NCBI RefSeq assembly: GCF_014905415.1
Contig: NZ_BNEO01000004.1
Location: 124,001 to 188,000, forward strand
DNA from: Virgibacillus salexigens
GTDB lineage: Bacteria; Bacillota; Bacilli; Bacillales; Amphibacillaceae
Direction: 5' to 3'
DNA: 64,000 nt
Shown: positions 27,404 through 37,539 of the stretch, in pieces
How positions within the stretch are numbered: position 1 is the stretch's first letter
Layout: every line of letters begins with the position of its first letter
Notes under the pieces: generated by a model
Seen by the model: only the letters and a program-made list of their open reading frames with translations
Database searches by the model: none
What the model was told of the DNA's origin: nothing
Made by a program: the position numbers and the translations under genes

Positions 27404-28118
27404 TTGTCAACTCCAAAAATACATTTTCGAGTGATTGATCGGTTTGATATTCTTTATGTAATTGGTCCATATCACCATAGAAGAGCAGTTCCCCATTATT
27501 AATAATCGCAACTACATCACATATCTGCTCTACAACTTCTAGTCCATGACTTGAAAAGAAGACAGTATTTCCTTTGTCAGCATGTTGACGCATCAAGTCT
27601 TTTAGTACATATGCGGACTTTGGATCTAGTCCTGTTAATGGTTCGTCTAGGATCCAAATAGCAGGTTCATGTAGTAATACGCCACTAATAATGATTTTCT
27701 GACGCATTCCATGTGAATAATTTAGGATATAATCATGTAGTGATTTATCAATTTGAAATTGCTTTGTAAGCTTTTCGATTCGTTGTTGTCTTAACTGTTC
27801 AGGTACCTCATAAATATCACCGATAAAATTTAAATATTCGATTCCTCTTAATCGTAGGAACATGTCTGGTTGGTCAGGAACATAACCGAATAATTTTTTT
27901 GCTTCAATCGGATGGTGGTTAATGTTGTATCCATTTAAAGTAATACTTCCTTCGTCAATAGGCAGAATCCCAGTTATCATTTTGATGGTAGTAGATTTCC
28001 CTGCTCCATTAGGGCCGAGAAAGCCAACGATTTTTCCATCTGGGACAGTAAACGAAAGGTTGTCAATGGCACGGCTATTGCCAGGAAAACCTTTACGAAT
28101 ATTTGTTAATTCAATCAT
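27393..28118 (-). CDS. ABC transporter ATP-binding protein
   Basis: 241 residues. Walker A GPNGAGKST, signature NYSHGMRQK (diverged from LSGGQ, as in exporter/Nat-type ATPases), Walker B AIWILDEPLTGLD, and H-loop SSHGLEV. First gene of a leftward two-gene operon with the ABC-2 permease; diverges from the methionine aminopeptidase gene. Probably drives export, substrate unknown. Confidence 0.9.
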   Translation of the reverse strand: MIELTNIRKGFPGNSRAIDNLSFTVPDGKIVGFLGPNGAGKSTTIKMITGILPIDEGSITLNGYNINHHPIEAKKLFGYVPDQPDMFLRLRGIEYLNFIGDIYEVPEQLRQQRIEKLTKQFQIDKSLHDYILNYSHGMRQKIIISGVLLHEPAIWILDEPLTGLDPKSAYVLKDLMRQHADKGNTVFFSSHGLEVVEQICDVVAIINNGELLFYGDMDQLHKEYQTDQSLENVFLELTNDE

Positions 28119-28259
28119 GATTACGCCTCATTTCTAATTGCTTTTATGAATAGATTAAACTATGGTACACTTTATGTTGGGTATTGTTTCTTTCATGTAC
28201 GTTAAAGCTATTCTAACATATATATATTGGAGATTTTGTATGAAGAGAGGAAGTATTAG

Positions 28260-29012
28260 ATGATAACGAGAAAAAGTAAACGAGAGATTGAAAAAATGCA
28301 GGCAGCAGGAGATATTCTTGTTAACTGTCATAAAGAAATTGCCAAAATAATTAAACCTGGTATTACTACAATGGAGATAAACGAGTTTACGGAGAACTTT
28401 TTAAAAGAACATGGGGCAACACCTGAGCAGAAAGGTTATAATGGATATCCTTATGCAATTTGTGCATCAATTAATGATGAAATCTGCCATGGTTTCCCTC
28501 GAGAAGAAAAGTTAGAAGATGGAGATATTGTTACTATCGATATGGTTGTTAATTTAGATGGTGGTTTAGCAGACTCAGCCTGGACGTACGCGGTTGGGAA
28601 TGTAGATGAAAAAGGTCTTCGATTAATGAAGGTAACCAAAACCGCACTTGATAAAGGTGTGGAACAGGCGCAAGCGGGAAACCGCCTAGGAGATATTGGG
28701 CATGCCATTCAACAATATGCTGAAGGAGAAGGTTTTTCAGTAGTACGTGATTTTACTGGTCATGGAATCGGACCGACACTTCATGAAGATCCACATATTC
28801 CCCATTTTGGACTGCCTAATAAAGGCTTACGTCTCAAAGAGGGAATGGTGATAACCATTGAACCAATGATTAATGAAGGATCTTGGCACAGTCAAATGGA
28901 TCGTAATAATTGGACGGCTAGAACAATTGACGAAGGGCGTTCTGCACAATACGAACATACCATTGTTATTACGAAAGAAGGGCCATTACTACTTACAGAT
29001 CAGGATAAATAA
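28260..29012 (+). CDS. Type I methionine aminopeptidase (MapB/YflG-like)
   Basis: 250 residues. Metal ligands visible: the two Asp in IDMVVNLDGGLADSAW, His in FTGHGIG, Glu in TIEPM, and Glu in QYEHTI. Removes initiator methionine. B. subtilis has a main copy by secY and a second, YflG/MapB; this one lies outside a ribosomal cluster, so it is probably the second copy. GAGAGGAAG precedes the ATG. Confidence 0.9.
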   Translation: MITRKSKREIEKMQAAGDILVNCHKEIAKIIKPGITTMEINEFTENFLKEHGATPEQKGYNGYPYAICASINDEICHGFPREEKLEDGDIVTIDMVVNLDGGLADSAWTYAVGNVDEKGLRLMKVTKTALDKGVEQAQAGNRLGDIGHAIQQYAEGEGFSVVRDFTGHGIGPTLHEDPHIPHFGLPNKGLRLKEGMVITIEPMINEGSWHSQMDRNNWTARTIDEGRSAQYEHTIVITKEGPLLLTDQDK

Positions 29013-29026
29013 TTTTGTAGGATAGG

Positions 29027-29073
29027 AAAAGGCAGTTCGGAGAGCATCTTTTACTCCAAACTGCCTTTTTTTT
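29027..29073. terminator. Terminator between map and nhaC
   Basis: A 16-position stem (29027-29042 with 29054-29069, one mismatch) and a T-run into 29073. Convergent genes share it. Confidence 0.88.
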
Positions 29074-30451
29074 ATATTTTTTTTGATTTTGTTTCAAATG
29101 ATTTACCACTGAAGATCATCGTAATTATTGGACTTAATAGACAGAAGAAGGCAAACGGTAAATAAGTTAAAACTGGAACACCTAGAACATCTGCGATAAA
29201 TACACCACATACGCTCCAGGGAACGAGTGGATTGATAACCGTTCCTGCATCTTCAAGCGTACGAGATAATACTTTTTTAGGCAATTTTGACTTTGCATAA
29301 ACTGTTTTAAATGTTTCACCAGTAAGCATGATAGAAAGGTATTGTTCCCCAATCAATACATTTACACCTATTGCTGTGGCTGCTGTGGAAACAATAATAG
29401 ATCGAATATTTCTTAATTTCTCCTGTAATGCAGTTAAAAGACTTGGGATAATCCCTGTAACAAATAATAGGCCGCCAAAGCCTAAGGCTAGAATAACAAG
29501 TGAAATTGTAAAAAGCATACTGTTAATTCCGCCTTTTGTTAATAGTTCATTAACAGGCTCGAAATTTGTAGATGCTGAATAGCCATTAAACCAAATTCCC
29601 CATATTTCACTTAAGGCTAGTCCACTTGTAAAAGCTGCGAAAATCGTAGCAAATAAACTACTTATTGCAATCGATATAAACGCTGGTATTCGAAAGTACG
29701 TACATATAATTAAGACCATAAGTGGTAGCCAGGAAGTCCAATGGATGAGGCCCGTTTCTGCTAAAGCTTGTTGATAAGCTTCCCCATTCTGCATCCCCAC
29801 CGTTTCATTTGGTGACAGAAGGGCAAAAAGTATAAACGAAATAATAAACGCCGGTATTGTTGTCAAACTGATATGCTTAATGTGATCAAACAGATCAACA
29901 CCGACAACTGTAGAAGCGAGGTTAGTTGTATCCGATAATGGGGACATTTTGTCACCGAAGAATGCCCCGGAGACAATTGCTCCTGCAGTAATAGCTATAG
30001 AGGCATCTAATGCACTCCCCATACCAATAAAAGCAACACCTATTGTCGCCGTTGTAGTTAAAGAACTTCCCATTGATACACCAATGATAGAAGTGATGGC
30101 GAATACAATCGCATAAAACCAAGTACCACCGATAAAAGAAAAACCAAGATTAATTAAAGCAGGTATCGTTCCACTTATCATCCAGCTGCTGATTAAGATA
30201 CCAATAAGAAAGAATAAGAATACTGCACCCATGCCTGTTCGCGCACCTTCAATTAATCCATTCTGAAGGTCTTGAAAAGATATTTTTTTGATTATCCCAT
30301 ATGCCATTAGTATGAAAATACCAAGTAAAATTGGAATATGAGGATTGGTTCCCAATTTAATAATAAAATAGCTTATAAGAGCTATAATGACAACGAAAAA
30401 GATAATGGATTCTGATAATGACGGACGGTGTTTAGGTTGAATTGGAAACAT
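29072..30451 (-). CDS. nhaC: NhaC family Na+/H+ antiporter-like, probable amino-acid transporter
   Basis: 459 residues, 11-12 membrane helices. NhaC family motifs: GIFILMAYGI, GSSLTTTATIGVAFIGMG, FFGDKMSPLSDTTNLAS and EDAGTVINPLVPW. Normally read as Na+/H+ antiport, but the gene is preceded by a T-box whose specifier reads UAC (Tyr), which ties it to tyrosine supply. YheL/NhaC-type proteins under tyrosine T-boxes have been proposed to be tyrosine carriers. AAGGAGG precedes the ATG at 30451. Confidence 0.88.
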   Translation of the reverse strand: MFPIQPKHRPSLSESIIFFVVIIALISYFIIKLGTNPHIPILLGIFILMAYGIIKKISFQDLQNGLIEGARTGMGAVFLFFLIGILISSWMISGTIPALINLGFSFIGGTWFYAIVFAITSIIGVSMGSSLTTTATIGVAFIGMGSALDASIAITAGAIVSGAFFGDKMSPLSDTTNLASTVVGVDLFDHIKHISLTTIPAFIISFILFALLSPNETVGMQNGEAYQQALAETGLIHWTSWLPLMVLIICTYFRIPAFISIAISSLFATIFAAFTSGLALSEIWGIWFNGYSASTNFEPVNELLTKGGINSMLFTISLVILALGFGGLLFVTGIIPSLLTALQEKLRNIRSIIVSTAATAIGVNVLIGEQYLSIMLTGETFKTVYAKSKLPKKVLSRTLEDAGTVINPLVPWSVCGVFIADVLGVPVLTYLPFAFFCLLSPIITMIFSGKSFETKSKKI

Positions 30452-30611
30452 CGATTTTCCTCCTTCATGTATTAGATATAAATAGAGAACGATTTCTAAA
30501 AAATGGTTGGCTTTTTAACTCCGGTATTCTCATTGGGCGATTTAACAACAATGGAATGCTTCAGAATAGATAAGTGACTTATTCTGCAAACAATGTAAAA
30601 GGAACTAAAAT

Positions 30612-30833
30612 AAAAAAAGCTTCGCCCCTATAGGGACGAAGCTTTCTCCGCGTTACCACCCTGATTGCTGGAAAAATATTACCAGCCTCTCGTTATCTTA
30701 TGACCTATTACAAAGAATGTGTAATTCAATAGTTTTCCTGCCAGAGTTTTCACCAAGCACTCTGTCTCTCGTTACTGCTCAGAAGCTATTTACTATGCAT
30801 TCTAAGGTCTTCACTATATTATTTTAAAGATTA
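30612..30833 (-). promoter_or_regulatory. T-box riboswitch with tyrosine (UAC) specifier
   Basis: Read on the minus strand: stem I base GACCU/AGGUC; specifier loop with 5' AGUA (30791-30794) and 3' GAAUUACA, giving UAC at 30723-30721; a distal hairpin CAGAGU/ACUCUG; the T-box core AGGGTGGTAACGCGG (30662-30648); and a terminator stem at 30645-30616 ending in a T-run. The UGGU bulge would pair with a tRNA ending A-CCA. Uncharged tRNA-Tyr should stabilise the antiterminator and allow nhaC transcription. Confidence 0.9.
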
Positions 30834-30839
30834 ATATTG

Positions 30840-30868
30840 AATATAACTGGGAAATTCCAATTTGTCAA
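30840..30868 (-). promoter_or_regulatory. SigA promoter of the T-box/nhaC transcript
   Basis: On the minus strand TTGACA, 17-base spacer, TATATT; transcription should start near 30833, at the 5' end of T-box stem I. Confidence 0.8.
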
Positions 30869-30949
30869 CATGAAAAATGGGGAATTGAATCTTTTTAAAA
30901 TTGATAATATAGGATATAATTACAGGAATTATATAAGGGAGGGAAGGTC

Positions 30950-31675
30950 TTGAACATAAAAGCTGCAGACGGAAGAACAAACGGAACCATTGATATCATT
31001 CAAAAAGGATTCGCAAAAGGCTTCCCTATTATGGTTGGGTATTTACCAATAGCCTTAACGTACGGTGTATTGGCTAAACAAGCCGGAATGTCAATTACAG
31101 AGTTAACATTAATGAGTGTGCTTGTATTTGCTGGAGCAAGTCAATTTATGGGAGCAAATATGATAGCGGTCGGTGCGGGTGCAGTAGAAATAATTATTGC
31201 AACCTTTGTACTTAATTTCAGGCATTTTGTAATGAGCCTTTCTTTTATGAATCGATTAAGGGGGATGGATATAAGATGGAAACTTCCTATGTCTATGGGG
31301 TTAACGGATGAAACCTTTGCTGTCACTTCTCTTCATCCGGAAGAGGCGAATAAGGATAAAGGGGCATTATTCTATACAACCATCATTTTAACTGCCTATT
31401 TATCATGGGTATTTGGATCTTTTGCTGGTGGTATTTTAGGGGAAGTCATTCCTGAAAAATTGAGTCAAAGTATGGGGATTGCCCTTTATGCCATGTTTAT
31501 TGGTTTACTAGTTCCTTCTGTGAAAAAAGATAAACGGGTAGCCGTGATTGCAATTTTAGCTATGTTAATTAATGGATTATGTCTGCAATTAGGCTTAGGC
31601 ACTGGATGGTCCATTGTGTTTGGAACGATAATTGGCGGGATGAGCGGGATATTCTTATGGAAGGAGGAGCGCTGA
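30950..31675 (+). CDS. azlC: AzlC-like branched-chain amino acid exporter subunit
   Basis: 241 residues; six to seven membrane helices. KGFAKGFPIMVGYLPIALTYGVLAKQAGMS and FAGASQFMGANMIA are typical of AzlC. TTG start with AGGGAGGG upstream; no ATG lies upstream of the conserved N-terminus. Pairs with AzlD by a one-base stop/start overlap. The family exports branched-chain amino acids or analogues. Divergent from the T-box/nhaC unit. Confidence 0.9.
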   Translation: MNIKAADGRTNGTIDIIQKGFAKGFPIMVGYLPIALTYGVLAKQAGMSITELTLMSVLVFAGASQFMGANMIAVGAGAVEIIIATFVLNFRHFVMSLSFMNRLRGMDIRWKLPMSMGLTDETFAVTSLHPEEANKDKGALFYTTIILTAYLSWVFGSFAGGILGEVIPEKLSQSMGIALYAMFIGLLVPSVKKDKRVAVIAILAMLINGLCLQLGLGTGWSIVFGTIIGGMSGIFLWKEER

Positions 31676-31965
31676 TGATTTTGCTAATTATTATCGGTAT
31701 GGCAATGGTGACCATGCTACCACGAATGGTTCCTGCCTTTATAGTAGATAAATTACAATTTAGAGATTGGGTGAATCGTTGGTTGAATGCCATTCCTTAT
31801 GCAGCGCTAGGCGCTCTTATTTTTCCAGGAATTATGTCCGTTAAGCCAGAGCAACCATTAATAGGGGTTATCGGTGGAGTTGTTGCAATTATCCTGGCAT
31901 ATATCGGTGTTAATGTTATATTGGTTGTTGCTGCAGCAATTACAACTGTGTTTTTATTGACTTAA
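31675..31965 (+). CDS. azlD: AzlD-like transport subunit
   Basis: 96 residues, three to four membrane helices, including MVTMLPRMVPAFIVDKL and AIPYAALGALIFPGIM as in AzlD. The ATG at 31675 overlaps the azlC stop (TGATG) and follows AAGGAGGAG. Upstream in-frame starts inside azlC are rejected. Confidence 0.9.
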   Translation: MILLIIIGMAMVTMLPRMVPAFIVDKLQFRDWVNRWLNAIPYAALGALIFPGIMSVKPEQPLIGVIGGVVAIILAYIGVNVILVVAAAITTVFLLT

Positions 31966-31975
31966 TGAAATGCCA

Positions 31976-32012
31976 AACGCATGAGTTTAGACTACTCATG
32001 CGTTAGTTTTTT
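31976..32012. terminator. Bidirectional terminator, azlD / CDF gene
   Basis: AACGCATGAGT / ACTCATGCGTT, 11-bp perfect stem, 7-base loop, T-run; the right arm contains the stop codon of the convergent CDF gene. Confidence 0.88.
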
Positions 32013-32881
32013 GTTACATAGGGTTCAATGTGAATATGCGCCCTTGAAATACTATGTTTCTTATATAGATAATTTTCGAGACGTTCTGTAATTGCGTGGC
32101 TTTCTTCTACATTGAGATTAGGATCTACTAGGATCGTAATATCGATGAATGCTTGGTTTCCATGTATTCTTCCCTTAATTTCTACAAGCTTTCTTACGTC
32201 AGGGTCTTTTTCGATAGTTTTACTTATTTTTTCGATTTGTTTTTCGTCAAAACCATCCGTCAACGTATGTGTAGAATCTTTAAAGATGCCCCACGCTGTT
32301 TTGCAAATGATTAGCCCCACAATTAGTCCAGCCAGTGGATCGAGCCAATAAATACCAAATTGAGCACCAATAATACCAATAAATGCTCCGATACTAACCA
32401 GCGCATCGGATCGATTATCTTGGGCAGCTGCATAAAGGGAGCTGCTTTGTATTTTTTTGGAAAGTCGTAAATTATAGAAATAGACAGCAAACATAACGAT
32501 AGCTGCGATTAACGCTGTCCATGCAGTTATCATATTAGGTTGAGCATAGCTTCCGCTTAGGACTGTCTTGCATGTTTCAATTATAACTTGAATACCTACA
32601 AACATCATAATAAAAGCTGCAAATAAGGAGGCAATTGTTTCTGCCCGGAAATGTCCGTAGTGATGATCTTCATCGGGTGGTTTCCGAGAAATCTTTAATC
32701 CGATTAGAACAGCAATTGATGCAATGACATCAGTTGTATTATTTAAACCGTCTGCTCGTAAGGCGTCTGAGTTTCCAGACGATGCTATGGTTAATTTTCC
32801 AATAGCTAAGCTAATATAAGCGAAAATACTTATCCATGCACCTTTTTCACCTTTTTTTAAGTTATCTGAGTAATTCACCAT
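32003..32881 (-). CDS. CDF family divalent cation exporter
   Basis: 292 residues: six membrane helices then a cytoplasmic C-terminal domain (about 205-290). Metal-site features: SDALRADGLNNTTDV in helix II and QDNRSDALVSIGAFIG in helix V, with the HHYGHFRAE loop between. Exports Zn, Co, Cd, Mn or Fe against protons. The ATG at 32881 is 8 bases from GGAGG; an ATG at 32896 lacks a site. Confidence 0.9.
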   Translation of the reverse strand: MVNYSDNLKKGEKGAWISIFAYISLAIGKLTIASSGNSDALRADGLNNTTDVIASIAVLIGLKISRKPPDEDHHYGHFRAETIASLFAAFIMMFVGIQVIIETCKTVLSGSYAQPNMITAWTALIAAIVMFAVYFYNLRLSKKIQSSSLYAAAQDNRSDALVSIGAFIGIIGAQFGIYWLDPLAGLIVGLIICKTAWGIFKDSTHTLTDGFDEKQIEKISKTIEKDPDVRKLVEIKGRIHGNQAFIDITILVDPNLNVEESHAITERLENYLYKKHSISRAHIHIEPYVTKN

Positions 32882-33112
32882 GTAAAGGGCCTCCATCTAA
32901 CAGCCTTATTTGTACTTAAACAGTCTACCAAAGCGTGCTATGGTAAGTCTAGAGAAACAATAAAGCGTTGAGCAATATGTATTGAGTGGAGGTAAGGATG
33001 TTTCGTTAGGTAAAAATTACTTAAAAAGAATTTAACTTTTCTTGCTTTTACCTATTGCAATTATTCTAAAAATTTAAGATAATAGTAAAAAGGAACAAGG
33101 GGGAAGTGTTCC

Positions 33113-33346
33113 ATGAAAAAGCAGAAGACAGTTTATCAGTTTTATCGGTATAGTGGAAAAGGAATTAAAGCTAAACGAGAAATTCCGTTTGAGCTAAGGT
33201 TTTCCTCCCGGCTGCTTTTAGATGAATTATGCTTTAATTATAATAAAGCATTTTTGGAGGAACGAATAAATCGTTCCATTGATGAAGGTAACGAGGATAG
33301 CTTTTTGAAATTAAGTGAGCATTATAGACACTTTATTTGGGAATAA
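33113..33346 (+). CDS. Small IDEAL-domain-like protein
   Basis: 77 residues. The C-terminal half (FLEERINRSIDEGNEDSFLKLSEHYRHFIWE) fits the IDEAL pattern of an acidic/aromatic helix pair seen in Bacillus YpiB and YozD. The N-terminal half is basic. Soluble. AAGGGGG lies upstream of the ATG. Function of these small family members is unknown. Confidence 0.7.
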   Translation: MKKQKTVYQFYRYSGKGIKAKREIPFELRFSSRLLLDELCFNYNKAFLEERINRSIDEGNEDSFLKLSEHYRHFIWE

Positions 33347-33360
33347 GCATTAACAGATAT

Positions 33361-33393
33361 AGTGCCTTGCCTATCTGGTAAGGTGCTTTTTTT
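33361..33393 (+). terminator. Terminator after the IDEAL-like gene
   Basis: AGTGCCTT / AAGGTGCT (8 bp, two G-U pairs) followed by seven Ts. Confidence 0.75.
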
Positions 33394-33525
33394 AGTGTAT
33401 GGGTAGGACTTTTTACATAACGGTACGCTTATGATAAATCAGTACACCTGTTTTTAAACTTTTTGTAAAGTAGTTCTTGATTGTACCTTAATTTGATATT
33501 CTTAAGATAAACAGGGGGGGATTTT

Positions 33526-34821
33526 ATGAGGAAGATAACGAGAAGCTGGGTACTGTACGATTTTGGTAATTCTGCTTTTGCTACAACGATCATGGCGGCT
33601 GTACTTCCTGTCTTTTACTATGATGTCGCTGCAGTTGGCGTCGATGAAAATTTAGCTGCCAGCTTTTGGGGGTATTCTCAATCGATTGCAGTGTTAATCG
33701 TAGCAATACTTGCACCAATATTAGGTGCCATTAGTGATTATTCGGCAGCAAAGAAAAAATTTCTACGGTTTTTCGCTTACATGGGGATGTTAGCAAGCAT
33801 TTTATTAGCCTTTGTTGGAGAAGGGGACTATCTATTTGCTTCATTATTATTAATTATAGGTACGATAGGCTTTTCTGGTGGTAATGTATTTTATGATGCA
33901 TTCTTACCAGAGATTGCCAAAGAAGAAGAAATTGATAAAGTTTCCTCAGCAGGATTTGCTTGGGGATATATTGGCGGCGGCTTATTATTAGCTATAAATA
34001 TTTTAATGATTTTAAAATATGAATGGTTCGGCTTAGCTAATGCAACCATAGCTAGTCAGGTTTCATTTGCAACAGTTGGTCTATGGTGGTTTTTGTTCTC
34101 ACTACCGCTTTTTCGAAATATCAAGGAGGAGAAAAAGCAGCGAGTGAATCGTGAAAGGTCGTATGCGGCAATTGGTTTTTCACGCGTTGCTTCAACTATA
34201 AAAGATTTAAAGCACTATAAGCAATTATTAATTTTCCTACTTGCTTTTTGGATGTATAATGATGGCATTTCAACAATAATTAAGATGGCAACCATCTATG
34301 GAAGAGATATAGGAATTGACGGGAATAGTTTAATTGCAGCATTGCTGATTACTCAATTTGTTGGTATTCCTTGTACCTTTTTCTTTGGATGGCTGGCAAC
34401 AAAAATAAGTGCAAAGAAAGCTCTAAGTCTCTCCTTATATATTTATATAGGAATCGTTATATTAGGGTATTTTATGACATCCGCCATTCATTTTTACTTA
34501 TTAGCAATATGTGTTGGAATGGTCCAAGGTGGGGCTCAATCACTTAGTCGTTCTATATTCGGCAGGATGGTTCCTGAAAATAAACATGCTGAATTCTATG
34601 GATTCTACGGAATTTCCTCAAAGTTTGCAGCGATATTTGGTCCATTTTTATTTGCATTTGTCGGGCAGTTGACTGGATCAAGCAGGTTAGGGATTATTTC
34701 GTTAGTCGTATTTTTTGTTGGAGGCATTTTATTATTAAAGTTTGTTGATATAGACAAAGGTATAGAGGATGCCCAAAGACAAACAGCGGTGAATGAGAAA
34801 ATTAATATTATCTCAAAATAA
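33526..34821 (+). CDS. yxiO: UMF1/YxiO family MFS transporter
   Basis: 431 residues, about twelve membrane helices. The N-terminus RSWVLYDFGNSAFATTIMAAVLPVFYY and GAISDYSAAKKKFL are hallmarks of the UMF1 (Atg22-like) MFS branch that includes YxiO. Possibly an amino acid or nucleoside exporter; the substrate is not known. Start supported by a G-rich site (AGGGGGG). Confidence 0.85.
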   Translation: MRKITRSWVLYDFGNSAFATTIMAAVLPVFYYDVAAVGVDENLAASFWGYSQSIAVLIVAILAPILGAISDYSAAKKKFLRFFAYMGMLASILLAFVGEGDYLFASLLLIIGTIGFSGGNVFYDAFLPEIAKEEEIDKVSSAGFAWGYIGGGLLLAINILMILKYEWFGLANATIASQVSFATVGLWWFLFSLPLFRNIKEEKKQRVNRERSYAAIGFSRVASTIKDLKHYKQLLIFLLAFWMYNDGISTIIKMATIYGRDIGIDGNSLIAALLITQFVGIPCTFFFGWLATKISAKKALSLSLYIYIGIVILGYFMTSAIHFYLLAICVGMVQGGAQSLSRSIFGRMVPENKHAEFYGFYGISSKFAAIFGPFLFAFVGQLTGSSRLGIISLVVFFVGGILLLKFVDIDKGIEDAQRQTAVNEKINIISK

Positions 34822-34869
34822 ATAAAGCGCTTGAAATGTAACGATAACATTAGAGAATAGACATAGTTA

Positions 34870-34903
34870 AGACCCCGAACCTCTTTGTCGAGATTCGGGG
34901 TCT
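34870..34903. terminator. Hairpin between the MFS and phospholipase-like genes
   Basis: AGACCCCGAA / TTCGGGGTCT, 10-bp perfect stem, 14-base loop; only short T-rich tails follow. Confidence 0.65.
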
Positions 34904-34965
34904 AGTTATTCAGAGCGTGTTTATCCCCTCAGGCACTTCCTAGTTGTGAGTAACATCTGTTTATG

Positions 34966-35880
34966 TTATACAATCGGTTCACTGTATCTATTTTCTAATT
35001 CTAAGTGAAGTGATTTACCGGTATCATAAGAGATATTGCCAATCTGTCCAGTTAATTTTGTCAAAAGCGATTCGTTGCTTGAATTCCAATACTCGTTAAC
35101 AGTTGTTAATATTTCTATGGCTTCAACCTTTGCTTGGTGATAGAGGTCAAGAAAACTGTGTGTACAAGGTTTGTTCGTCGCAGGATGAAACCAGGTTGTA
35201 TTGTGTAAATTAAGATAGTCTTTCTCATCTCTAATCGGTTGATGAGAGTAGGAAGCAATGGTTGATTTTAGAAGTGCATTTTTCCATCCATATGGGTCCG
35301 CTAACAGCTTTAATGCAAATTTCATATCACGGTATGATTTTTGAATATATCGTGTGGTACTAAAATTGAATTCTGGAAAATACTTTGTAACCAATCGATG
35401 AAGAAGATGACGAATATCTTCATCAATCGAAATACCAACATCAATTTCTTTATAGACAGGAGTTTTCCATGTCTTAAGGTTTTGGTATTTTTCCATCATC
35501 AATGTATCTATAAACACTTCTAATTTTTGATGTTTGCTGCCTTCATATCCTGCACGATAATGGATATAAGGATGCGTGTTGCGGTCTAATATATGGTGGG
35601 TGATGAATCCAAAAACATAAGCTTTTACGCTTCCATTCAACGTACTAGCCGCTTTAATTAAATCGATTAAAAAATCTCCACAGTATCGTGTGTGCAGTGC
35701 AGTGCCAACTTTTTGAACAGACTCATCTTTTAACCATGGCCAAAATTTATAATAGAAAAAGGGATCAGGCCCTTGTGCACCAAGTTTCATGATTGTCTCA
35801 TGGTTAGAAATTGTTTTTGTCTGTGTTATCTCATCAACAATTTCTTCACAAAAAAGAATATGTGTCCAAATATTAGGCAT
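34966..35880 (-). CDS. Zinc-dependent phospholipase C-like protein
   Basis: 304 residues. Zn_dep_PLPC-type motifs: MPNIWTHILFCEEI at the start, LGAQGPDPFFYY, and the histidine cluster AYVFGFITHHILDRNTHPYI near 95-115. No signal peptide, unlike secreted alpha-toxin-type enzymes, so it is probably cytosolic. The ATG at 35880 has AAGGGGGA upstream; longer starts lack one. Enzymatic activity is inferred from the His/Asp ligands only. Confidence 0.8.
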   Translation of the reverse strand: MPNIWTHILFCEEIVDEITQTKTISNHETIMKLGAQGPDPFFYYKFWPWLKDESVQKVGTALHTRYCGDFLIDLIKAASTLNGSVKAYVFGFITHHILDRNTHPYIHYRAGYEGSKHQKLEVFIDTLMMEKYQNLKTWKTPVYKEIDVGISIDEDIRHLLHRLVTKYFPEFNFSTTRYIQKSYRDMKFALKLLADPYGWKNALLKSTIASYSHQPIRDEKDYLNLHNTTWFHPATNKPCTHSFLDLYHQAKVEAIEILTTVNEYWNSSNESLLTKLTGQIGNISYDTGKSLHLELENRYSEPIV

Positions 35881-36136
35881 AACGAAATCCCCCTTCTGTG
35901 CTTCTATAAGAAGACTTCTGTTTTGCATTATTATAACTGCTATTTATATAAGTGTCTTCCACAAGTGCATGGTTCTCTAACATATTATAAAAGATATTTG
36001 ATCAATAAAGGAATAGGTCAGCACGTACAATTTTGTGTCAATCAACAAGCAATAACATGAAATTGCTTTCATTATTTTATTCTGACAAATTTCTGATACA
36101 ATAGATAAAGAAAGATGGACATAGGGAGGAATCTAA

Positions 36137-37522
36137 ATGGATTATCGTGTAGAACGAGATACAATCGGAGAAATACATGTACCTGCTGACAAATATTGGG
36201 GAGCGCAAACACAACGAAGTAAACAGAACTTTCCAATTGGAAATGAAACAATGCCAGTAGAGATAATTAAAGCGTTTGCGATACTTAAAAAAAGTGCTGC
36301 ACATGCAAATAAAGAACTCGGGTTACTGGAAGCCAAAAAAGCAGAAGCTATTCATGCAGCAGTGGAGCAAATTATAAATGATGAAATAACAGACCACTTT
36401 CCTTTAGTTGTTTGGCAAACTGGAAGTGGAACACAGTCTAATATGAATGTAAATGAAGTAATTGCATATGTAGGTAATCATTGGTTACGTGACCAAGGAA
36501 GTGACTTAACCTTACACCCAAATGATGATGTCAATAAATCACAGAGTTCAAATGACACCTATCCAACAGCGATGCATATTGCATTTGTTCTTAAACTAGA
36601 AGATACAGTTCTCCCAGCCGTACGTACGCTTAAAGATACGTTAAAAGTCAAGATGGAAAAATTCAATGACATCGTTAAGATTGGTCGAACCCATCTACAA
36701 GATGCAACTCCATTAACGCTTGGACAGGAGATTAGCGGATGGCATCGTATGTTAGAAAAATCAGAAACGATGATTGAGGGAAGTATTCATTATATCAAAG
36801 AACTAGCAATTGGAGGAACTGCTGTCGGTACAGGATTAAATGCACATCCGGAGTTTTCAGAGCGCGTTTGTGCAGCTATTAATGAACATACAGGTAAAAA
36901 CTTTGTATCTGCCCCGAATAAATTTCATGCTTTAACGAGTCATGATGAATCGGTTTACGCTCATGGGGCTCTAAAAGGGTTAGCAGCAGATTTGATGAAA
37001 ATTGCAAATGATGTACGTTGGCTTGCTAGTGGGCCGCGATGTGGAATTGGGGAAATAACTGTTCCAGCTAATGAACCAGGTAGCTCGATCATGCCTGGAA
37101 AAGTAAATCCAACACAAAGTGAAGCTGTCACGATGGTCGCTTCTCAGGTAATGGGAAATGATGCCACCATCGGTTTTGCATCGAGTCAAGGTAATTTTGA
37201 GCTAAATGTGTTTAAGCCTGTGATTGCCTACAATTTCTTACAATCATGTCAGTTGCTATCCGATAGTATTCTGTCATTTGATGAACGTTGTGCTCAAGGG
37301 ATTGAACCGAATTTAGAACAAATTGAGAAAAACTTAAAAGATTCCTTAATGCTAGTAACCGCTTTAAATCCACACATAGGATATGAAAATGCTGCTAAAA
37401 TTGCTAAAACTGCATTTAATGATAATGCTACTCTAAAAGATACAGCTGTAAAACTTGGTTTACTTACAGAAGAAGAATTCGATCAATATGTAAATCCAAA
37501 AGAGATGACATATCCAAAATAA
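36137..37522 (+). CDS. fumC: Class II fumarate hydratase
   Basis: 461 residues. The superfamily signature [13 protein letters not shown] is at about 315-327; [14 protein letters not shown] and [16 protein letters not shown] supply active-site residues, with [16 protein letters not shown]. Interconverts fumarate and L-malate in the TCA cycle. AGGGAGGA precedes the ATG. Monocistronic: a strong hairpin follows. Confidence 0.97.
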   Translation: MDYRVERDTIGEIHVPADKYWGAQTQRSKQNFPIGNETMPVEIIKAFAILKKSAAHANKELGLLEAKKAEAIHAAVEQIINDEITDHFPLVVWQTGSGTQSNMNVNEVIAYVGNHWLRDQGSDLTLHPNDDVNKSQSSNDTYPTAMHIAFVLKLEDTVLPAVRTLKDTLKVKMEKFNDIVKIGRTHLQDATPLTLGQEISGWHRMLEKSETMIEGSIHYIKELAIGGTAVGTGLNAHPEFSERVCAAINEHTGKNFVSAPNKFHALTSHDESVYAHGALKGLAADLMKIANDVRWLASGPRCGIGEITVPANEPGSSIMPGKVNPTQSEAVTMVASQVMGNDATIGFASSQGNFELNVFKPVIAYNFLQSCQLLSDSILSFDERCAQGIEPNLEQIEKNLKDSLMLVTALNPHIGYENAAKIAKTAFNDNATLKDTAVKLGLLTEEEFDQYVNPKEMTYPK

Positions 37523-37539
37523 ACTCAGTTTGTAATGAA

